Origin: Acetivibrio straminisolvens JCM 21531
Lineage (GTDB): Bacteria; Bacillota; Clostridia; Acetivibrionales; Acetivibrionaceae
Length of the DNA stretch: 61,486 nt
Assembly: GCF_000521465.1 (NCBI RefSeq)
Contig: NZ_BAVR01000016.1
Location: forward strand, 1 to 61,486
Reading direction: 5' to 3'
The position numbers and the translations under genes are program-made. This document shows positions 38,882-49,698 of the stretch, piece by piece; within the stretch, counting starts at the first letter, position 1; every line of letters starts with the position of its first letter. Below the pieces are notes generated by a model. That model searched no databases, was not told where the DNA came from, and saw only the letters and a list, made by a program, of their open reading frames with translations.

Positions 38882-40449
38882 TTAGTTAACAGCCATTTCG
38901 AAAGATACACAGAAATTAGGCTGTGCCAAACCGGACCTTCCTTTAAAGGGATCTGAGTCGCGGAGCAAACCCCAGCGGTACGTTCCATTAGGTCTTGCTT
39001 TTCCGCCGGTAAAGGCATAGCCAACTTTTACACCCCAAGCGGGTAGTTCATTGGCACAGGTTATAATTACCGAATTTCCCGAGATTTCAACCGAACTTAT
39101 TGTGACTCTTGAACCGCTGGCAGTGACCTCGAAGCCTTTACCGTTTCTCCATTCGGTCAAGGTGCTTTGGTTCGGTGCCGGGAGTGTATTATCCAAACAA
39201 GGGGTGGTACCGGTACATGGAAGTCTACAGTGATGGTTCTTCCGTTTTTTGTGGCTTTTATAGGTTGAAGAGGTTTCCAGTCTTTACCTAGAACAACCTT
39301 TTCATAATAGACCTGACCGTACTTTTCGCCCAAATGTTGATATCCGGCGGAAGTCAAATGGACGTTATCGCCTCCGAAATAACGCTGATAATTGGGACCT
39401 ATGCAGATTATATCACCGGGGTAATCGACACCCGCTTTCCATTGAGCCAAGGTAGAAGCGGAAGTTCCCGTACTTGGGTAGGAGTGTTGCTGCACAACAA
39501 ACATCGGGATATTTTGGGTTTGTCCGGTTATAGCCTTTATGTCCCGGTTATAATCCGACCACAATTGGCGTAGCTCATTTTCGTAGTTGGGATTACCGCA
39601 ATCGGTTTCGCCGTGGGTTAGGATGATGCCTCCCACACCGTAGGTTTTTCCCGAGGCTTTTGCCAAGCGGTTGATTGCAGTAACTTCAAATATTGATGCC
39701 GCATAAGCACGGCCGGTATTTCCCGTATCAGTGGCACCTTTTTTGATTACAGACATGCCCTGACCGGATTCACCTACTACCGTATGTACTGAAATATAGT
39801 CGTTTCCGCCTGCAGCTTTTACCATTGCAGTTATTTGGTTCGCCATTGCAGTATGGGGGGTTTCACCATATAAATTCCCTGGGTAGGCAGACGGGAAGCC
39901 CATTGCAAGGTTGCGAATAGGTTCGGTAAGGGGAACCAGCTTCAGTTCACTGCTGTTGGCATCGTAGGGAGGAACCCTTAGGTTGCCCAAAGAGAGCTTA
40001 AGATTGTTGTAAGGCTGGGTCGAAGATAAAATTGGAGTAGTTCCTACGGAGAGACTTTGACCCGTGCCTATGATTCCGGCCCAATCCCAAGGTATGTTGA
40101 GATTATTTGACGGCGTTGGGGTTGGTGAAGGTGTCGGATTTGGGATTTCACCCGGGAAAGAAGATATAAGGCGCAATACATATCTTTTCAAATAGCTTAA
40201 GTCGATGGAGGTTACATTCCCGTCTCCGTCGGTATCAGCATTGGAGTATGCTGTCCCTGTAAGTATGTTTTGTCTTAGAATATGTCTTTTTAATATAGAC
40301 ACATCGGTAGAATTGATTGAACCGTCACTGTTTATGTCTCCCAATTTTCCGGCATTTGCAGCGGTTGTTGAAATTGCGATACATGAGACGATCAATGAAA
40401 AAATCACTAAGTAAAAAATACCCTTTTGTACAACTTTCGATGCCTTCAT
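38882..40449 (-). CDS. Cellulosomal SGNH/DUF303-type esterase with N-terminal dockerin (frameshift repaired)
   Basis: Secreted, ~522 residues after restoring one base at ~39193. Signal peptide (1-~33) is followed directly by a type I dockerin (GDINSDGSINSTDVSILKRH and TDGDGNVTSIDLSYLKRY), a Pro/Thr linker (NPTPSPTPTPSNN), and then an SGNH hydrolase-like domain with nucleophile Ser in GTGQSLSVG, oxyanion-type HGETDCGNPNYE and the Asp/His pair in GDNVHLTSAGYQHLG. This resembles acetylxylan or sialate O-acetyl esterases of the CE6/DUF303 type. The C-terminal part (~430-522) looks like a beta-sandwich. A dockerin at the N-terminus is less common than at the C-terminus. Substrate not set by sequence. 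Confidence 0.82.
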
Positions 40450-40648
40450 AATTTATCCCCCTTCTTTTAAAAATACTGTTTTAAATATGTTCTTAAAAGC
40501 AATCATAAGGATTAAACTTTATCACAATATAAGTTCGAAACCAAAAATTTTTTTTGACTGGGAAAATTACTTCCGGATATTTAATAAATACATTTTATTC
40601 ATGCGAAAAAATATAGAAGATATATTTTTCTTTACTTCATTTTTCTGA

Positions 40649-40677
40649 TTGACAAATTAATCCGTATGAATTATAAT
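40649..40677 (+). promoter_or_regulatory. Consensus sigma-A promoter of the his operon
   Basis: Perfect TTGACA (40649-40654), 17-base spacer, perfect TATAAT (40672-40677), 61 bases before hisZ. The leader is too short for a T-box or a his attenuator. Confidence 0.85.
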
Positions 40678-40737
40678 AACTTTAATTCATCAATTTATAA
40701 CTTTAGCATGATAAAGTAATAAAGTGAGGTGTTTGAA

Positions 40738-41992
40738 TTGGCAGAGTGGAAGATATATACTCCAGAAGGTGTTCAGGATATACTGCAAAATGAATGTTTC
40801 TTTAAGAAAACCTGGAGGATCGGATTAGAAAAGTATTTCGGGCCAGCGGTTACTATGAGGTAGAGACTCCGATTGTGGAGTTTTATGACGTCTTTTCTAC
40901 CGAAGAGAATATAATTCCTCAGGAAACCATGTTTAAATTTTTTGACCAGCAAGGAAGAATTCTGGTTTTAAGACCGGATATAACAATACCTATTGCCAGA
41001 GTTGCGGCTACTAAGCTTAAAGATGCGGCTTATCCCTTGAGAATCTCCTATATAGGCAATGCTTTTAAATATAACGAACTTGGCGGAGGAAAGCAGAAGG
41101 AGTTTACCCAGGCCGGTGTTGAAATAATAGGAGTAAACACTCCGGAGCGGATGCCGGGGTTATAGCTACGGCAATTGATGCTTTAAAGGCTACAGGACTT
41201 GAAAATTTCCAGATTGATATCGGTCAGGTGGAGTTTTTTAAAGGGTTGATGGAGGAAACCGGCCTTTCGGAAGAAGAGACGGAGAAGATGAGGGTGCTTA
41301 TAGACCGGAAGGACTTTTTGGGAATTGAGGAATTGGTTGAGGAGCACAATATCAGGGATGATCTTAAAGAGCTAATATTAGACCTTCCTAAATTATTCGG
41401 CTCAACAGATGTTATTGACAGGGTGGAAAAGTATCCTATAAATGAGCGCTCAATTAAAGCATTGAACAACTTAAGAAGCATTATCAATATATTGGATGAT
41501 TATGGACTTTCCAAATATGTTTCGGTGGATTTGGGTATGGTGCAAAGTCTCAATTACTATTCCGGTACCATTTTCAGAGGTTTTACCTACGGAGTTGGAT
41601 TTCCGATATTAAGCGGCGGAAGGTATGACAGACTGGTGGAGAAATTTGGAAAGAGCAGCCCCGCTACGGGCTTTTCCATGGGAATCAATATGGTGATGAT
41701 GGCCCTTGACAGGCAGAAAATTGAATTTGAAAAACCCAGAATTGATACTCTTGTTTACTGCATGGAAGAGGGAAGAAAGACAGCGTTTCAAATATGTGAA
41801 ACCTTGAGAAAACAAGGACTAGTCGTGGAAATGGATATAAACGGAGGAGATTTCGACACGGCCAGAAATTATGCGGCTTTAAAGGACATAGGAGGCATAT
41901 TGAAGGTTCTTGATGATGAAAACATAGAGGTTCATAACCTTGAAAAGGGTGAGGTCTCAAAAGTGACCATAAGTGAGCTTTTAAAGGCATGA
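40738..41992 (+). CDS. hisZ: ATP phosphoribosyltransferase regulatory subunit (frameshifts repaired)
   Basis: HisRS-like protein lacking aminoacylation that activates the short HisG in the first step of histidine synthesis. Two missing bases (A in the run at 40807-40810, G at 41149-41150) are restored to give ~418 residues. Class II synthetase-like core: EVETPIVEFYDVFS, FKFFDQQGRILVLRPDIT, YIGNAFKYNE and the GG phrase LSGGRYDRLVEKFG. The TTG start at 40738 follows gtgaggtg. Presence of hisZ together with a 213-residue HisG is the expected pairing. First gene of the operon. Confidence 0.9.
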
Positions 41993-42009
41993 GCTAAGGA
42001 GGGTAGGAA

Positions 42010-42651
42010 ATGAGATATTTGACGATAGCACTTTCAAAGGGAAGACTTACCGATATGTCGGTGGAGTTGTTTGAAGCCATAGGAATAGATTGTACGGAGC
42101 TTAAAAGTTCATCAAGAAAGCTGATTCTGACTGACGAAAAAAACAAAATCAAATTCTTTCTTGCAAAACCCAGTGATGTGCCTACATATGTGGAGTATGG
42201 AGCAGCAGACATAGGTATTGTGGGAAAAGATACGCTGCTGGAAGAGGGAAGACACCTTTATGAAGTATTAAACCTTGGATTTGCTGCTTGTAAAATGGTG
42301 GTGGCAGGCCCGGCGGAGCTAATGGGAAAGCTTGACCAGCTCACCAACAAAAGAGTGGCTACAAAGTACCCCAGGATAGCAAGGGAGTATTTTGAGCACA
42401 AAAGGAAAGAGTCCATTGAGGTTATAAAGTTAAACGGATCCATTGAGCTGGCACCTTTGGTGGGACTTTCCGAAGTAATAGTGGACCTTGTGGAGAGCGG
42501 CAGAACCTTAAAGGAAAACGGACTTGTGGTGCTAGACACAATTGCGGATATAAGTGCAAGACTTGTGGTAAACAGGGTAAGTATGAAGATGGAGAGCGAA
42601 AGAATCAATGCAATAATAGAGGGAATACGAAAGGAATTGGAAAAGAGGTGA
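42010..42651 (+). CDS. hisG: ATP phosphoribosyltransferase, short form
   Basis: 213 residues; condenses ATP with PRPP to start histidine synthesis. Short-form HisG lacks the C-terminal regulatory domain and so needs HisZ, encoded just upstream. Visible: [20 protein letters not shown] at the N-terminus, [36 protein letters not shown] and the PRPP loop region [28 protein letters not shown] follows aaggagggt. It lies 17 bases after hisZ and 5 before hisD. Confidence 0.96.
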   Translation: MRYLTIALSKGRLTDMSVELFEAIGIDCTELKSSSRKLILTDEKNKIKFFLAKPSDVPTYVEYGAADIGIVGKDTLLEEGRHLYEVLNLGFAACKMVVAGPAELMGKLDQLTNKRVATKYPRIAREYFEHKRKESIEVIKLNGSIELAPLVGLSEVIVDLVESGRTLKENGLVVLDTIADISARLVVNRVSMKMESERINAIIEGIRKELEKR

Positions 42652-42656
42652 GATAG

Positions 42657-43963
42657 ATGATAAAGCTTATCGATTTAAGATGCGGCAAAGACAGCAGCAT
42701 ATTTGAAAGCCTTGCGTCAAGAAGCCAGTTGGAGCATAAAGATGTTTTGGACCGTGTGGAGGAGATAGTGGGAAATGTGCGGCGAAATGGCGACAAGGCC
42801 GTTCTGGAGTATACTGCTATGTTCGACAAGGCTCAGCTTACTTCCGATAAGTTAAGGGTTACAGAGGAAGAGATAAAAGAGGCGTATACCAAGGTTGACC
42901 CCAAGCTTATTGAAGTGATAAAAAAGTCGAGGGACAATATCAGGGATTTCATGAAAAGCAGAAGGAGAAATCCTGGTTTTCCACCGATACGGAAGGGGTA
43001 ATTGTAGGACAGCTCTCAAGACCCCTAGAGATTGTGGGTGTGTATGTTCCCGGAGGGACAGCGGCCTACCCTTCATCGGTTCTTATGTGCACAATGCCTG
43101 CAAAGGTTGCCGGTGTAAGCAAAGTTGTAATTACTACGCCTCCGGGGAAGGATGAGAAGATAAATCCTGCCATATTGGTGGCTGCAAATGAGGCTGGAGT
43201 CGATGAAATATATAAAGTAGGAGGTGCCCAGGCCATAGCAGCCTTGGCGTTTGGCACGGAGACAATACCGAAGGCGGATAAGATTGTGGGACCGGGAAAC
43301 ATCTATGTGGCAATGGCAAAAAGAACGGTATACGGCTATTGCGATATCGATATGATAGCTGGGCCCAGCGAGATTATGGTGGTTGCCGACGAGACGGCAA
43401 ATCCGGTGTTTGTGGCGGCAGACCTTTTATCCCAGGCAGAGCATGATGCGCTGGCTTCATCCATTTTGGTTACAACCTCAGAGAGCGTTGCAAAAGAGGT
43501 TCAGAGAGAGCTGGAGGTGCAGCTTGCGGCTTTGAAAAGAAGGGAGATAGCCAGAAAGTCGATAGATGACTATGGGGCGATAATTATTGTTGAGAGTCTG
43601 AAAGACGCTGTGGCGGTTGTGAACAGGATTGCACCGGAACATCTGGAGCTTTGCATAGAAGATCCTTTTTCGGCACTGGGTAATATAAAAAATGCCGGAG
43701 CGATATTCCTCGGAAATTATTCAACAGAGTCCTTGGGGGATTATTTTGCAGGACCTAACCATGTACTTCCCACAAGCGGTACGGCAAGATTCTTTTCACC
43801 CCTTAATCTGTCGGACTTCATGAAGAAGAGCAGCATTATTTCCTATTCAAAGGATGCTCTTTCTAAGGTTAAGGACGATGTCATACTTTTTGCCGAATCC
43901 GAAGGATTGGGAGCCCATGCAAATGCTATAAGGATAAGGTTTCAAGGCAATCAGGGTAAATAA
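42657..43963 (+). CDS. hisD: Histidinol dehydrogenase (frameshift repaired)
   Basis: Catalyses the last two oxidations, histidinol to histidine, with NAD and zinc. One C is missing at 42950; repaired the protein is ~435 residues with the joining phrase [17 protein letters not shown]. Signatures: [18 protein letters not shown], the family pattern around [31 protein letters not shown] with the zinc-binding Gln and His, and [15 protein letters not shown] carrying the catalytic region. ATG follows gaggtgag, 5 bases after hisG, so translation is likely coupled. Confidence 0.95.
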
Positions 43964-44058
43964 AAAAGAGAGTCAGTGAAAATAGTAAGCAATAAATACA
44001 GTAAGTAAAAGTGTATAAAAAATATTTTGGATGCATATGAAAAAGGGGGTAATGTACA

Positions 44059-45134
44059 ATGATTAGAGATTTGGTAAGACCTGAATTACAAAAATTAGTG
44101 CCGTATGTTTCCCATCAGATTCCTTACAGAATAAAGCTTGACGCAAACGAAAGCCCCTTTGAGCTTCCCGAAAGCATCAGAAAAAAACTGGCAGATTACT
44201 TTTTAAAGGGACCGGGTTTGAATATCTATCCTGATAATGAGTCCGTGGAGCTTAGAAAGACCATTGCAAAGCACTGGAATGTTGAACCGGATGAAGTTGT
44301 TGTAGGCACCGGATCCAATCAGCTTATTCAGATGATAATAACAGTGTTTGTGGGTACAGGCGAAAAGGTGGTATATCCTTGGCCACATTCTCAATGTATA
44401 AAATAAATACCCTGATAGCAGGCGGTGCGCCGGTGGCAGTTCCCCTAGACAAGGAAAGGGATTTTCTCTTTGATACTGATGAATTTATTGCCGCTGTAAA
44501 AAAAGAAAAGGCCAAGGTGGTTTTCCTTTGCAATCCCAACAACCCTACAGGATACCTCATTTCTCTAGAGGATATTGAAAGAATAGCAAAAGAGTGCAAT
44601 AACTCAATTATTGTTGTTGATGAAGCATATGCCGAATTTTGTTCTCAGAGTGCAATACCTCTTGTAAAGAAGTATGAAAATCTTGTGGTGCTGCGTACTT
44701 TCTCCAAAGCATATCTTCTTGCAGGGGCAAGGTGCGGCTATTCGGTAAGCGGTCCCGAGATTGCAAATGAGATAAACAAAATACGGCCGACTTACAATAT
44801 AAGCTCTTTGACCCAGCTTATAGCACAAATGGTGTTTGAGGAGCAGAATGAGATGCAGAAGATGATACAGTATTTGATTGACCGGAGGGGAGAGTTGGAG
44901 GCCGCTTTGAAAAAGGCAAAGGATGTATATATTTATCCCTCCTGTGCAAATTATATACTTATTAAGGTGCCTAGAGCAGAGGAAATAAGCAAGGAGCTTG
45001 AAAAGCGGGGGATATTAATTCGAAGTTTTCCCAATGATCCGATGCTTTGCGACTGCATCAGAATAACTGTGGGAACCAAAGAGCAAAATGATATTTTCTT
45101 GGAGGAATTTTTCGACATTATTAATAATTTTTAA
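44059..45134 (+). CDS. hisC: Histidinol-phosphate aminotransferase (frameshift repaired)
   Basis: PLP-dependent fold-type I aminotransferase converting imidazole-acetol phosphate to histidinol phosphate. One G is missing at 44381-44382; restored it reads VVYPWATFSMYK and gives ~358 residues. Visible: the N-terminal YRIKLDANESPFELP, GTGSNQLIQMI, the NPNNPTGYL loop, the Asp/Tyr in VVDEAYAEF and the Schiff-base Lys in RTFSKAYLLAGARCGY. ATG follows aaagggggt. The gap after hisD is 95 bases and shows no promoter. Confidence 0.94.
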
Positions 45135-45234
45135 TTAACATTATAGTTGCGATTTTCTATAGAAATGGTAGAATTAAAATAGCTTATCTGTTTAATACCG
45201 ATAGGAATTTAATATATACTTCGGAGGCAATTTG

Positions 45235-45822
45235 ATGAGTAGAAAGTCTGAAATAAGCAGAAAAACCGGTGAGACCGATATATCTCTGAGCATAAACATT
45301 GACGGTTCCGGCAAAGGCAATATCACTACGGGAGTTGGGTTTTTGGATCATATGCTTAATTTGTTTGCAAGACACGGCCTTTTTGACTTGGATGTAAAGG
45401 CAAAGGGCGATTTGGAGGTTGATGCCCATCATACCGTTGAGGATGTGGGAATTGTACTTGGCCAGGCGATAAACCAGGCACTGGGAGAAAAGAAATCCAT
45501 CAGAAGATACGGTTCTTCCTTTGTTCCCATGGATGAAACGCTGGTGCTGGTTGCCCTTGACCTGAGCGGCAGGCCATATCTGGTTTTTGATGCCGAGCTT
45601 AAATGTGAAAGATTAGGCAATATGGAAACGGAACTAGTTGAGGAGTTTTTCAGAGCGGTTGCTTTTAACGCCGGTATAACTCTGCACATTAAAGCGTTAT
45701 ACGGCAGCAATACTCACCATATAATTGAGGCTATGTTCAAAGCCTTCGGAAGAGCCCTTGACGATGCTACTAGGAAAGATGACAGAATTGAAGGGGTTAT
45801 GTCGACTAAGGGGATATTGTGA
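45235..45822 (+). CDS. hisB: Imidazoleglycerol-phosphate dehydratase
   Basis: 195 residues, the monofunctional enzyme without a histidinol-phosphatase domain. It dehydrates imidazole glycerol phosphate using manganese. Metal-ligand phrases are clear: [33 protein letters not shown], and near the C-terminus [17 protein letters not shown]. The ATG at 45235 is preferred to the TTG just before because cggagg lies 7 bases upstream. Confidence 0.96.
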   Translation: MSRKSEISRKTGETDISLSINIDGSGKGNITTGVGFLDHMLNLFARHGLFDLDVKAKGDLEVDAHHTVEDVGIVLGQAINQALGEKKSIRRYGSSFVPMDETLVLVALDLSGRPYLVFDAELKCERLGNMETELVEEFFRAVAFNAGITLHIKALYGSNTHHIIEAMFKAFGRALDDATRKDDRIEGVMSTKGIL

Positions 45823-45872
45823 ATAAGTTCCATATAAAAATATACATATTTAGATAAGAGGGGTTTTTGGAA

Positions 45873-46757
45873 ATGTTATTAGGAGACACAAATTTTATAG
45901 ACCTTCCTTTATTTATTAAAGGTAAGGTAAGAAATGTTTATGATTTGGGAGATAAACTATTAATTGTAGTTACCGACAGGATATCTGCTTTTGATGTGGT
46001 ATTTCCGAATCTTATACCCAACAAGGGAAAAGTTTTGAACGGCATCTCCAGTTTCTGGTTTGATTATACCAAGGATGTCGTGGACAACCATGTTATAACT
46101 ACCGATGTCAGTGAATATCCTGAAGGGCTTTCGAAGTTCAAAAAAGAGCTTGAAGGCCGTTCCATGCTTGTAAAGAAGATGAAGATGATTCCGGCTGAAT
46201 GCATAGTGAGAGGATACCTTGAAGGTTCTGGACTTAAAGATTACAAAGCTACCGGAAGCATATGCGGGATAAAGCTTCCGGAAGGTTTAAGACAGGCCGA
46301 TAAGCTCCCTGAACCGATATTCACACCTTCCACAAAGGAATCTGAGGGCCACGACCAGAATGTGTCTTTTGAAGGACTTTGCAATGCAATAGGTACGGAG
46401 CTTGCCACAAAACTTAGGGACATAAGCTTGGCATTATACGATAAAGCAAGCAAGTATGCGGAGAGTAAAGGAATTATTCTCGCAGATACAAAATTTGAAT
46501 TTGGTATTTTGGATGGAAAGATTGTAGTGGGTGACGAGTTGTTTACGCCCGACTCTTCTAGATTCTGGGATATGAAAGAGTATGAACCCGGCAGAGCTCA
46601 AAAAAGCTTTGACAAGCAGTTCTTAAGAGAATACCTTGAAACCATTGACTGGGATAAGAACCCGCCGGCTCCGGCTCTTCCCGATGACGTAGTGAAAAAT
46701 ACGGAACTTAAATACATTGAAGCCTACGAAAGGCTTACAGGCAAGAAGCTGGTATAG
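45873..46757 (+). CDS. purC: SAICAR synthetase
   Basis: Phosphoribosylaminoimidazole-succinocarboxamide synthase of purine synthesis, 294 residues. Visible: GKVRNVYDLGDKLLIVVTDR at the N-terminus with ISAFDVVFPNLIPNKGKVLN, PAECIVRGYLEGSGLKDYK, and the C-terminal LADTKFEFGILDGKIVVGDE and TPDSSRFWD. ATG at 45873 follows agagggg. It sits inside the his operon between hisB and hisH. SAICAR is one step before AICAR, the by-product released by HisH/HisF, so the two pathways meet here. A GC-rich hairpin follows it. Confidence 0.96.
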   Translation: MLLGDTNFIDLPLFIKGKVRNVYDLGDKLLIVVTDRISAFDVVFPNLIPNKGKVLNGISSFWFDYTKDVVDNHVITTDVSEYPEGLSKFKKELEGRSMLVKKMKMIPAECIVRGYLEGSGLKDYKATGSICGIKLPEGLRQADKLPEPIFTPSTKESEGHDQNVSFEGLCNAIGTELATKLRDISLALYDKASKYAESKGIILADTKFEFGILDGKIVVGDELFTPDSSRFWDMKEYEPGRAQKSFDKQFLREYLETIDWDKNPPAPALPDDVVKNTELKYIEAYERLTGKKLV

Positions 46758-46763
46758 TAGCTT

Positions 46764-46798
46764 GAAACACTCCCCTTTTAGATTAAGGGGAGTGTTGG
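46764..46798 (+). terminator. Hairpin after purC (weak or partial terminator)
   Basis: aacactcccctt / aaggggagtgtt makes a 12-bp stem, but the bases after it are gggtgttta rather than a T run. It may be a processing or stability element, or partly reduce read-through into hisH. Confidence 0.5.
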
Positions 46799-46835
46799 GT
46801 GTTTATACTGAATTTTTTATGTGGAGTGAACAAAT

Positions 46836-47476
46836 TTGATAGCTGTAATAGATTATGGAGTAGGAAATTTAAAAAGTGTTGAGAAAGCATTTCAGTTTAT
46901 TGGTTTTGATGCAAAGACGACTTCGGATAAAGAGATGATTTTGAATGCAGATTCCGTAGTTCTTCCGGGAGTGGGGGCTTTTGCGGATGCCATGGACAGC
47001 CTTTCTCAAAGCGGTATGATTGAAGTAATACAGAAGGTTATTGACAGCGGGAAACCGTTTTTGGGTATCTGCCTTGGCATGCAGCTTTTATTTGACTACA
47101 GCGAAGAAGGCGGACAGAACAACAAAGGCCTTGGAATACTAAAGGGAGCAATCAAGCTGATACCCTTTGGCATGAATCTTAAGGTGCCCCATATGGCTGG
47201 AATTGCCTGGAATTTAAAAACAAATCTCCGTTGTTTGAGGGGCTTCCCCCGAAACCATATGTTTACTTTGTTCATTCTTATTATCTCGATACCGATGATG
47301 AGGATATAGTTATTGCCAAAACCAATTATGGCATCAACTTCTCTGTTGCGGTACAAAAACAGAATGTTTTTGCTACCCAGTTCCATCCTGAGAAAAGCGG
47401 TGAAGTTGGACTTGAAATATTAAGAAATTTTGCGGGAATTATATCTAATAATAAATATTCATTAAAAGGTGCTTAG
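46836..47476 (+). CDS. hisH: Imidazole glycerol phosphate synthase, glutaminase subunit (frameshift repaired)
   Basis: Supplies ammonia from glutamine to HisF. One G is missing at 47195-47196; restored the key phrase reads VPHMGWN and the protein is ~213 residues. Class I amidotransferase triad: Cys in FLGICLGMQLLF, His and Glu in ATQFHPEKSGEVGL. TTG start at 46836 with ggag 10 bases upstream; the N-terminus IAVIDYGVGNLKSVEKAF is conserved. HisF is two genes downstream. Confidence 0.94.
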
Positions 47477-47502
47477 TTTAACTTAGGAGGTTGTTGAAAA
47501 TT

Positions 47503-48216
47503 ATGATTATTTATCCAGCCGTTGATATTAAGGATGGAAGGTGTGTAAGGCTTGTACAGGGAGAATTCGACAAGGTGACCGTCTATTCCGACGATCCCGT
47601 TGAGATGGGGCTAAAGTGGGAAAAAATGGGAGCGGAGTATTTGCATGTGGTTGACCTGGACGGAGCAAGAACCGGAAATGTTCACAATACTCCAATTATA
47701 AGCGAAATGGCAGTAAAGCTGGGTATACCTGTGCAACTGGGCGGAGGAATAAGAACTATCGAAACGATAGAAACTCTCCTTTGCAAAGGAATTCACCGCG
47801 TGATATTGGGAACTTCGGCAGTAAAAAATCCTGAACTGGTAAAACAAGCTTTAAAGACTTTTGAGAGCAGTATTGTCATTGGAATTGACGCAAAAGACGG
47901 TATGGTGGCAATAGAGGGCTGGGCAAAAACCAGCGAATTTACAGCGATTGGTTTTGCCAAAAAGATGGAGGAATTGGGCGCAAAGACTATAATATACACA
48001 GACATATCCAGAGATGGAATGTTGGCAGGACCGAATCTTAAAGCTATGGAAGAAATGGTGAAAGCCGTGAATATAGAGGTAATTGCTTCCGGTGGGGTAA
48101 GCAACCTGGAGGATATCAGAAATCTGAAGAACGTGGGTGTTTCCGGCGTTATTGTTGGAAAGGCATTGTACACAGGAAGCTTGGATTTGAAGGAAGCTAT
48201 AGAAGTAGCGAAATAA
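47503..48216 (+). CDS. hisA: Phosphoribosylformimino-AICAR ribotide isomerase
   Basis: 237 residues, a TIM barrel that carries out the Amadori rearrangement of ProFAR. The N-terminal half has IIYPAVDIKDGRCVRLVQG with the catalytic Asp and LHVVDLDGARTG; the second half has IYTDISRDGMLAGPN with the second Asp. The two half-barrel repeats typical of HisA/HisF are visible. An AGGAGG lies 12 bases before the ATG; TTG codons closer to it (47491, 47494) are alternative starts. Confidence 0.96.
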   Translation: MIIYPAVDIKDGRCVRLVQGEFDKVTVYSDDPVEMGLKWEKMGAEYLHVVDLDGARTGNVHNTPIISEMAVKLGIPVQLGGGIRTIETIETLLCKGIHRVILGTSAVKNPELVKQALKTFESSIVIGIDAKDGMVAIEGWAKTSEFTAIGFAKKMEELGAKTIIYTDISRDGMLAGPNLKAMEEMVKAVNIEVIASGGVSNLEDIRNLKNVGVSGVIVGKALYTGSLDLKEAIEVAK

Positions 48217-48228
48217 GGAGTGAGGGAA

Positions 48229-48990
48229 ATGGTAACAAAACGAATAATTCCCTGCTTGGATGTTCACAATGGCAGGGTAGTAAAGGGTGTCAATTTTGTA
48301 AATATAAGAGACGCCGGAGATCCGGTTGAAATTGCATCTATTTACGACAAAGCCGGTGCCGATGAGCTTACTTTTCTTGATATAACGGCTTCGGCAGAAG
48401 CCAGAAGCATTATGATTGATGTAGTCAAAAGGGTTGCAGAGCAGGTTTTTATTCCCTTTACTGTGGGGGGAGGAATAAGAACCGTTGAAGACTTTCGGGA
48501 AATTTTGAAAGCCGGAGCTGACAAAGTATCCGTTAATTCAGCCGCGATAAAAAGGCCGGAGCTGATATCGGAAGCTGCATCCCGATTCGGAAGTCAGTGT
48601 GTGGTAGTGGCAATTGATGCAAAGAGGCGCGATGACAACTCGGGATGGGATGTATACATTAATGGTGGAAGAATCAATACCGGAAAAGATGCTGTGGAAT
48701 GGGCTCTGGAGGCTGAAAAACTTGGTGCCGGGGAAATTCTTCTTACGAGTATGGATTGTGACGGTACCAAAAAAGGATATGATATTGAGCTTACCAGGAA
48801 GGTATCGGAAAGCGTGAGGATTCCGGTTATTGCATCGGGCGGTGCAGGTACCATGGAGCATTTCCGTGAGGCACTGGTTGAGGGGAAGGCTGATGCTGTG
48901 CTGGCTGCGTCCCTGTTCCACTACAAAGAAATAGAAATAATGGATCTTAAAAAGTATTTAAAGGAGAACGGGATAGAAGTAAGAATGTAG
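48229..48990 (+). CDS. hisF: Imidazole glycerol phosphate synthase, cyclase subunit
   Basis: 253 residues; uses ammonia from HisH to close the imidazole ring, releasing AICAR. Signatures: [16 protein letters not shown] with the catalytic Asp, [31 protein letters not shown]-type [31 protein letters not shown] with the second Asp, and [16 protein letters not shown] at 48229 follows aaggag; a GTG nine bases earlier is less likely. Confidence 0.96.
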   Translation: MVTKRIIPCLDVHNGRVVKGVNFVNIRDAGDPVEIASIYDKAGADELTFLDITASAEARSIMIDVVKRVAEQVFIPFTVGGGIRTVEDFREILKAGADKVSVNSAAIKRPELISEAASRFGSQCVVVAIDAKRRDDNSGWDVYINGGRINTGKDAVEWALEAEKLGAGEILLTSMDCDGTKKGYDIELTRKVSESVRIPVIASGGAGTMEHFREALVEGKADAVLAASLFHYKEIEIMDLKKYLKENGIEVRM

Positions 48991-49011
48991 ATTGGATATG
49001 GAGGCAATAAA

Positions 49012-49674
49012 ATGGGAAGTATTTTAGAAGAGTTGAAATTTGACGATAGGGGTTTGATTCCGGTAATTACGCAGGACTATAAGACAAATGAGGTCCTGAT
49101 GATGGCATATATGAATGAGGAGGCTCTGAAAAAATCCTTGGAAACGGGCAAGGTTCATTATTTTAGCAGAAGCAGAAATAAATTGTGGCTAAAAGGTGAG
49201 ACTTCGGGGCATTTTCAGCTTATTAAGTCAATAAATATAGATTGTGACGGTGATACACTTCTTATTAAAGTTGAGCAAGTCGAGGCTGCTTGCCATACAG
49301 GACATTACTCCTGCTTTTACAGAGAGGTGTCCGGGGATGAATTGAAGGAAACCTCCGACAAGGTTTTTGACGAACAAAAGGTATATTCAAAAGATGCTTC
49401 AAAGATACTTCAGGAAGTATATGATGTCATAGTAGACAGGACCATACATCCTAAGGAAGGTTCATATACAAATTACTTATTTGAAAAGGGCCTTGATAAA
49501 ATATTGAAGAAGGTAGGAGAAGAGACGGCAGAGGTTATTATCGGAGCAAAGAACAAGGATAAAGGTGAAATTGTATACGAAATATCCGACTTGATTTATC
49601 ATCTGCTTGTTTTGATGGTGGAAAGAGGAGTTAAGCTTGATGATATTTATGAGGAGCTGAAGAAAAGAAGGTAG
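49012..49674 (+). CDS. hisIE: Bifunctional phosphoribosyl-AMP cyclohydrolase / PR-ATP pyrophosphatase
   Basis: 220 residues with two fused activities for steps 2 and 3. HisI domain (1-~110): [27 protein letters not shown] region, [11 protein letters not shown], and the metal-binding Asp/Cys set in [14 protein letters not shown] and [13 protein letters not shown]. HisE domain (~125-220): [21 protein letters not shown] followed by EVIIGAKN, with the acidic pattern of the MazG-like fold. ATG follows tggaggc. Fusion is usual. Confidence 0.95.
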   Translation: MGSILEELKFDDRGLIPVITQDYKTNEVLMMAYMNEEALKKSLETGKVHYFSRSRNKLWLKGETSGHFQLIKSINIDCDGDTLLIKVEQVEAACHTGHYSCFYREVSGDELKETSDKVFDEQKVYSKDASKILQEVYDVIVDRTIHPKEGSYTNYLFEKGLDKILKKVGEETAEVIIGAKNKDKGEIVYEISDLIYHLLVLMVERGVKLDDIYEELKKRR

Positions 49675-49698
49675 AATAAGTATCGCGGAGGTATGGCG

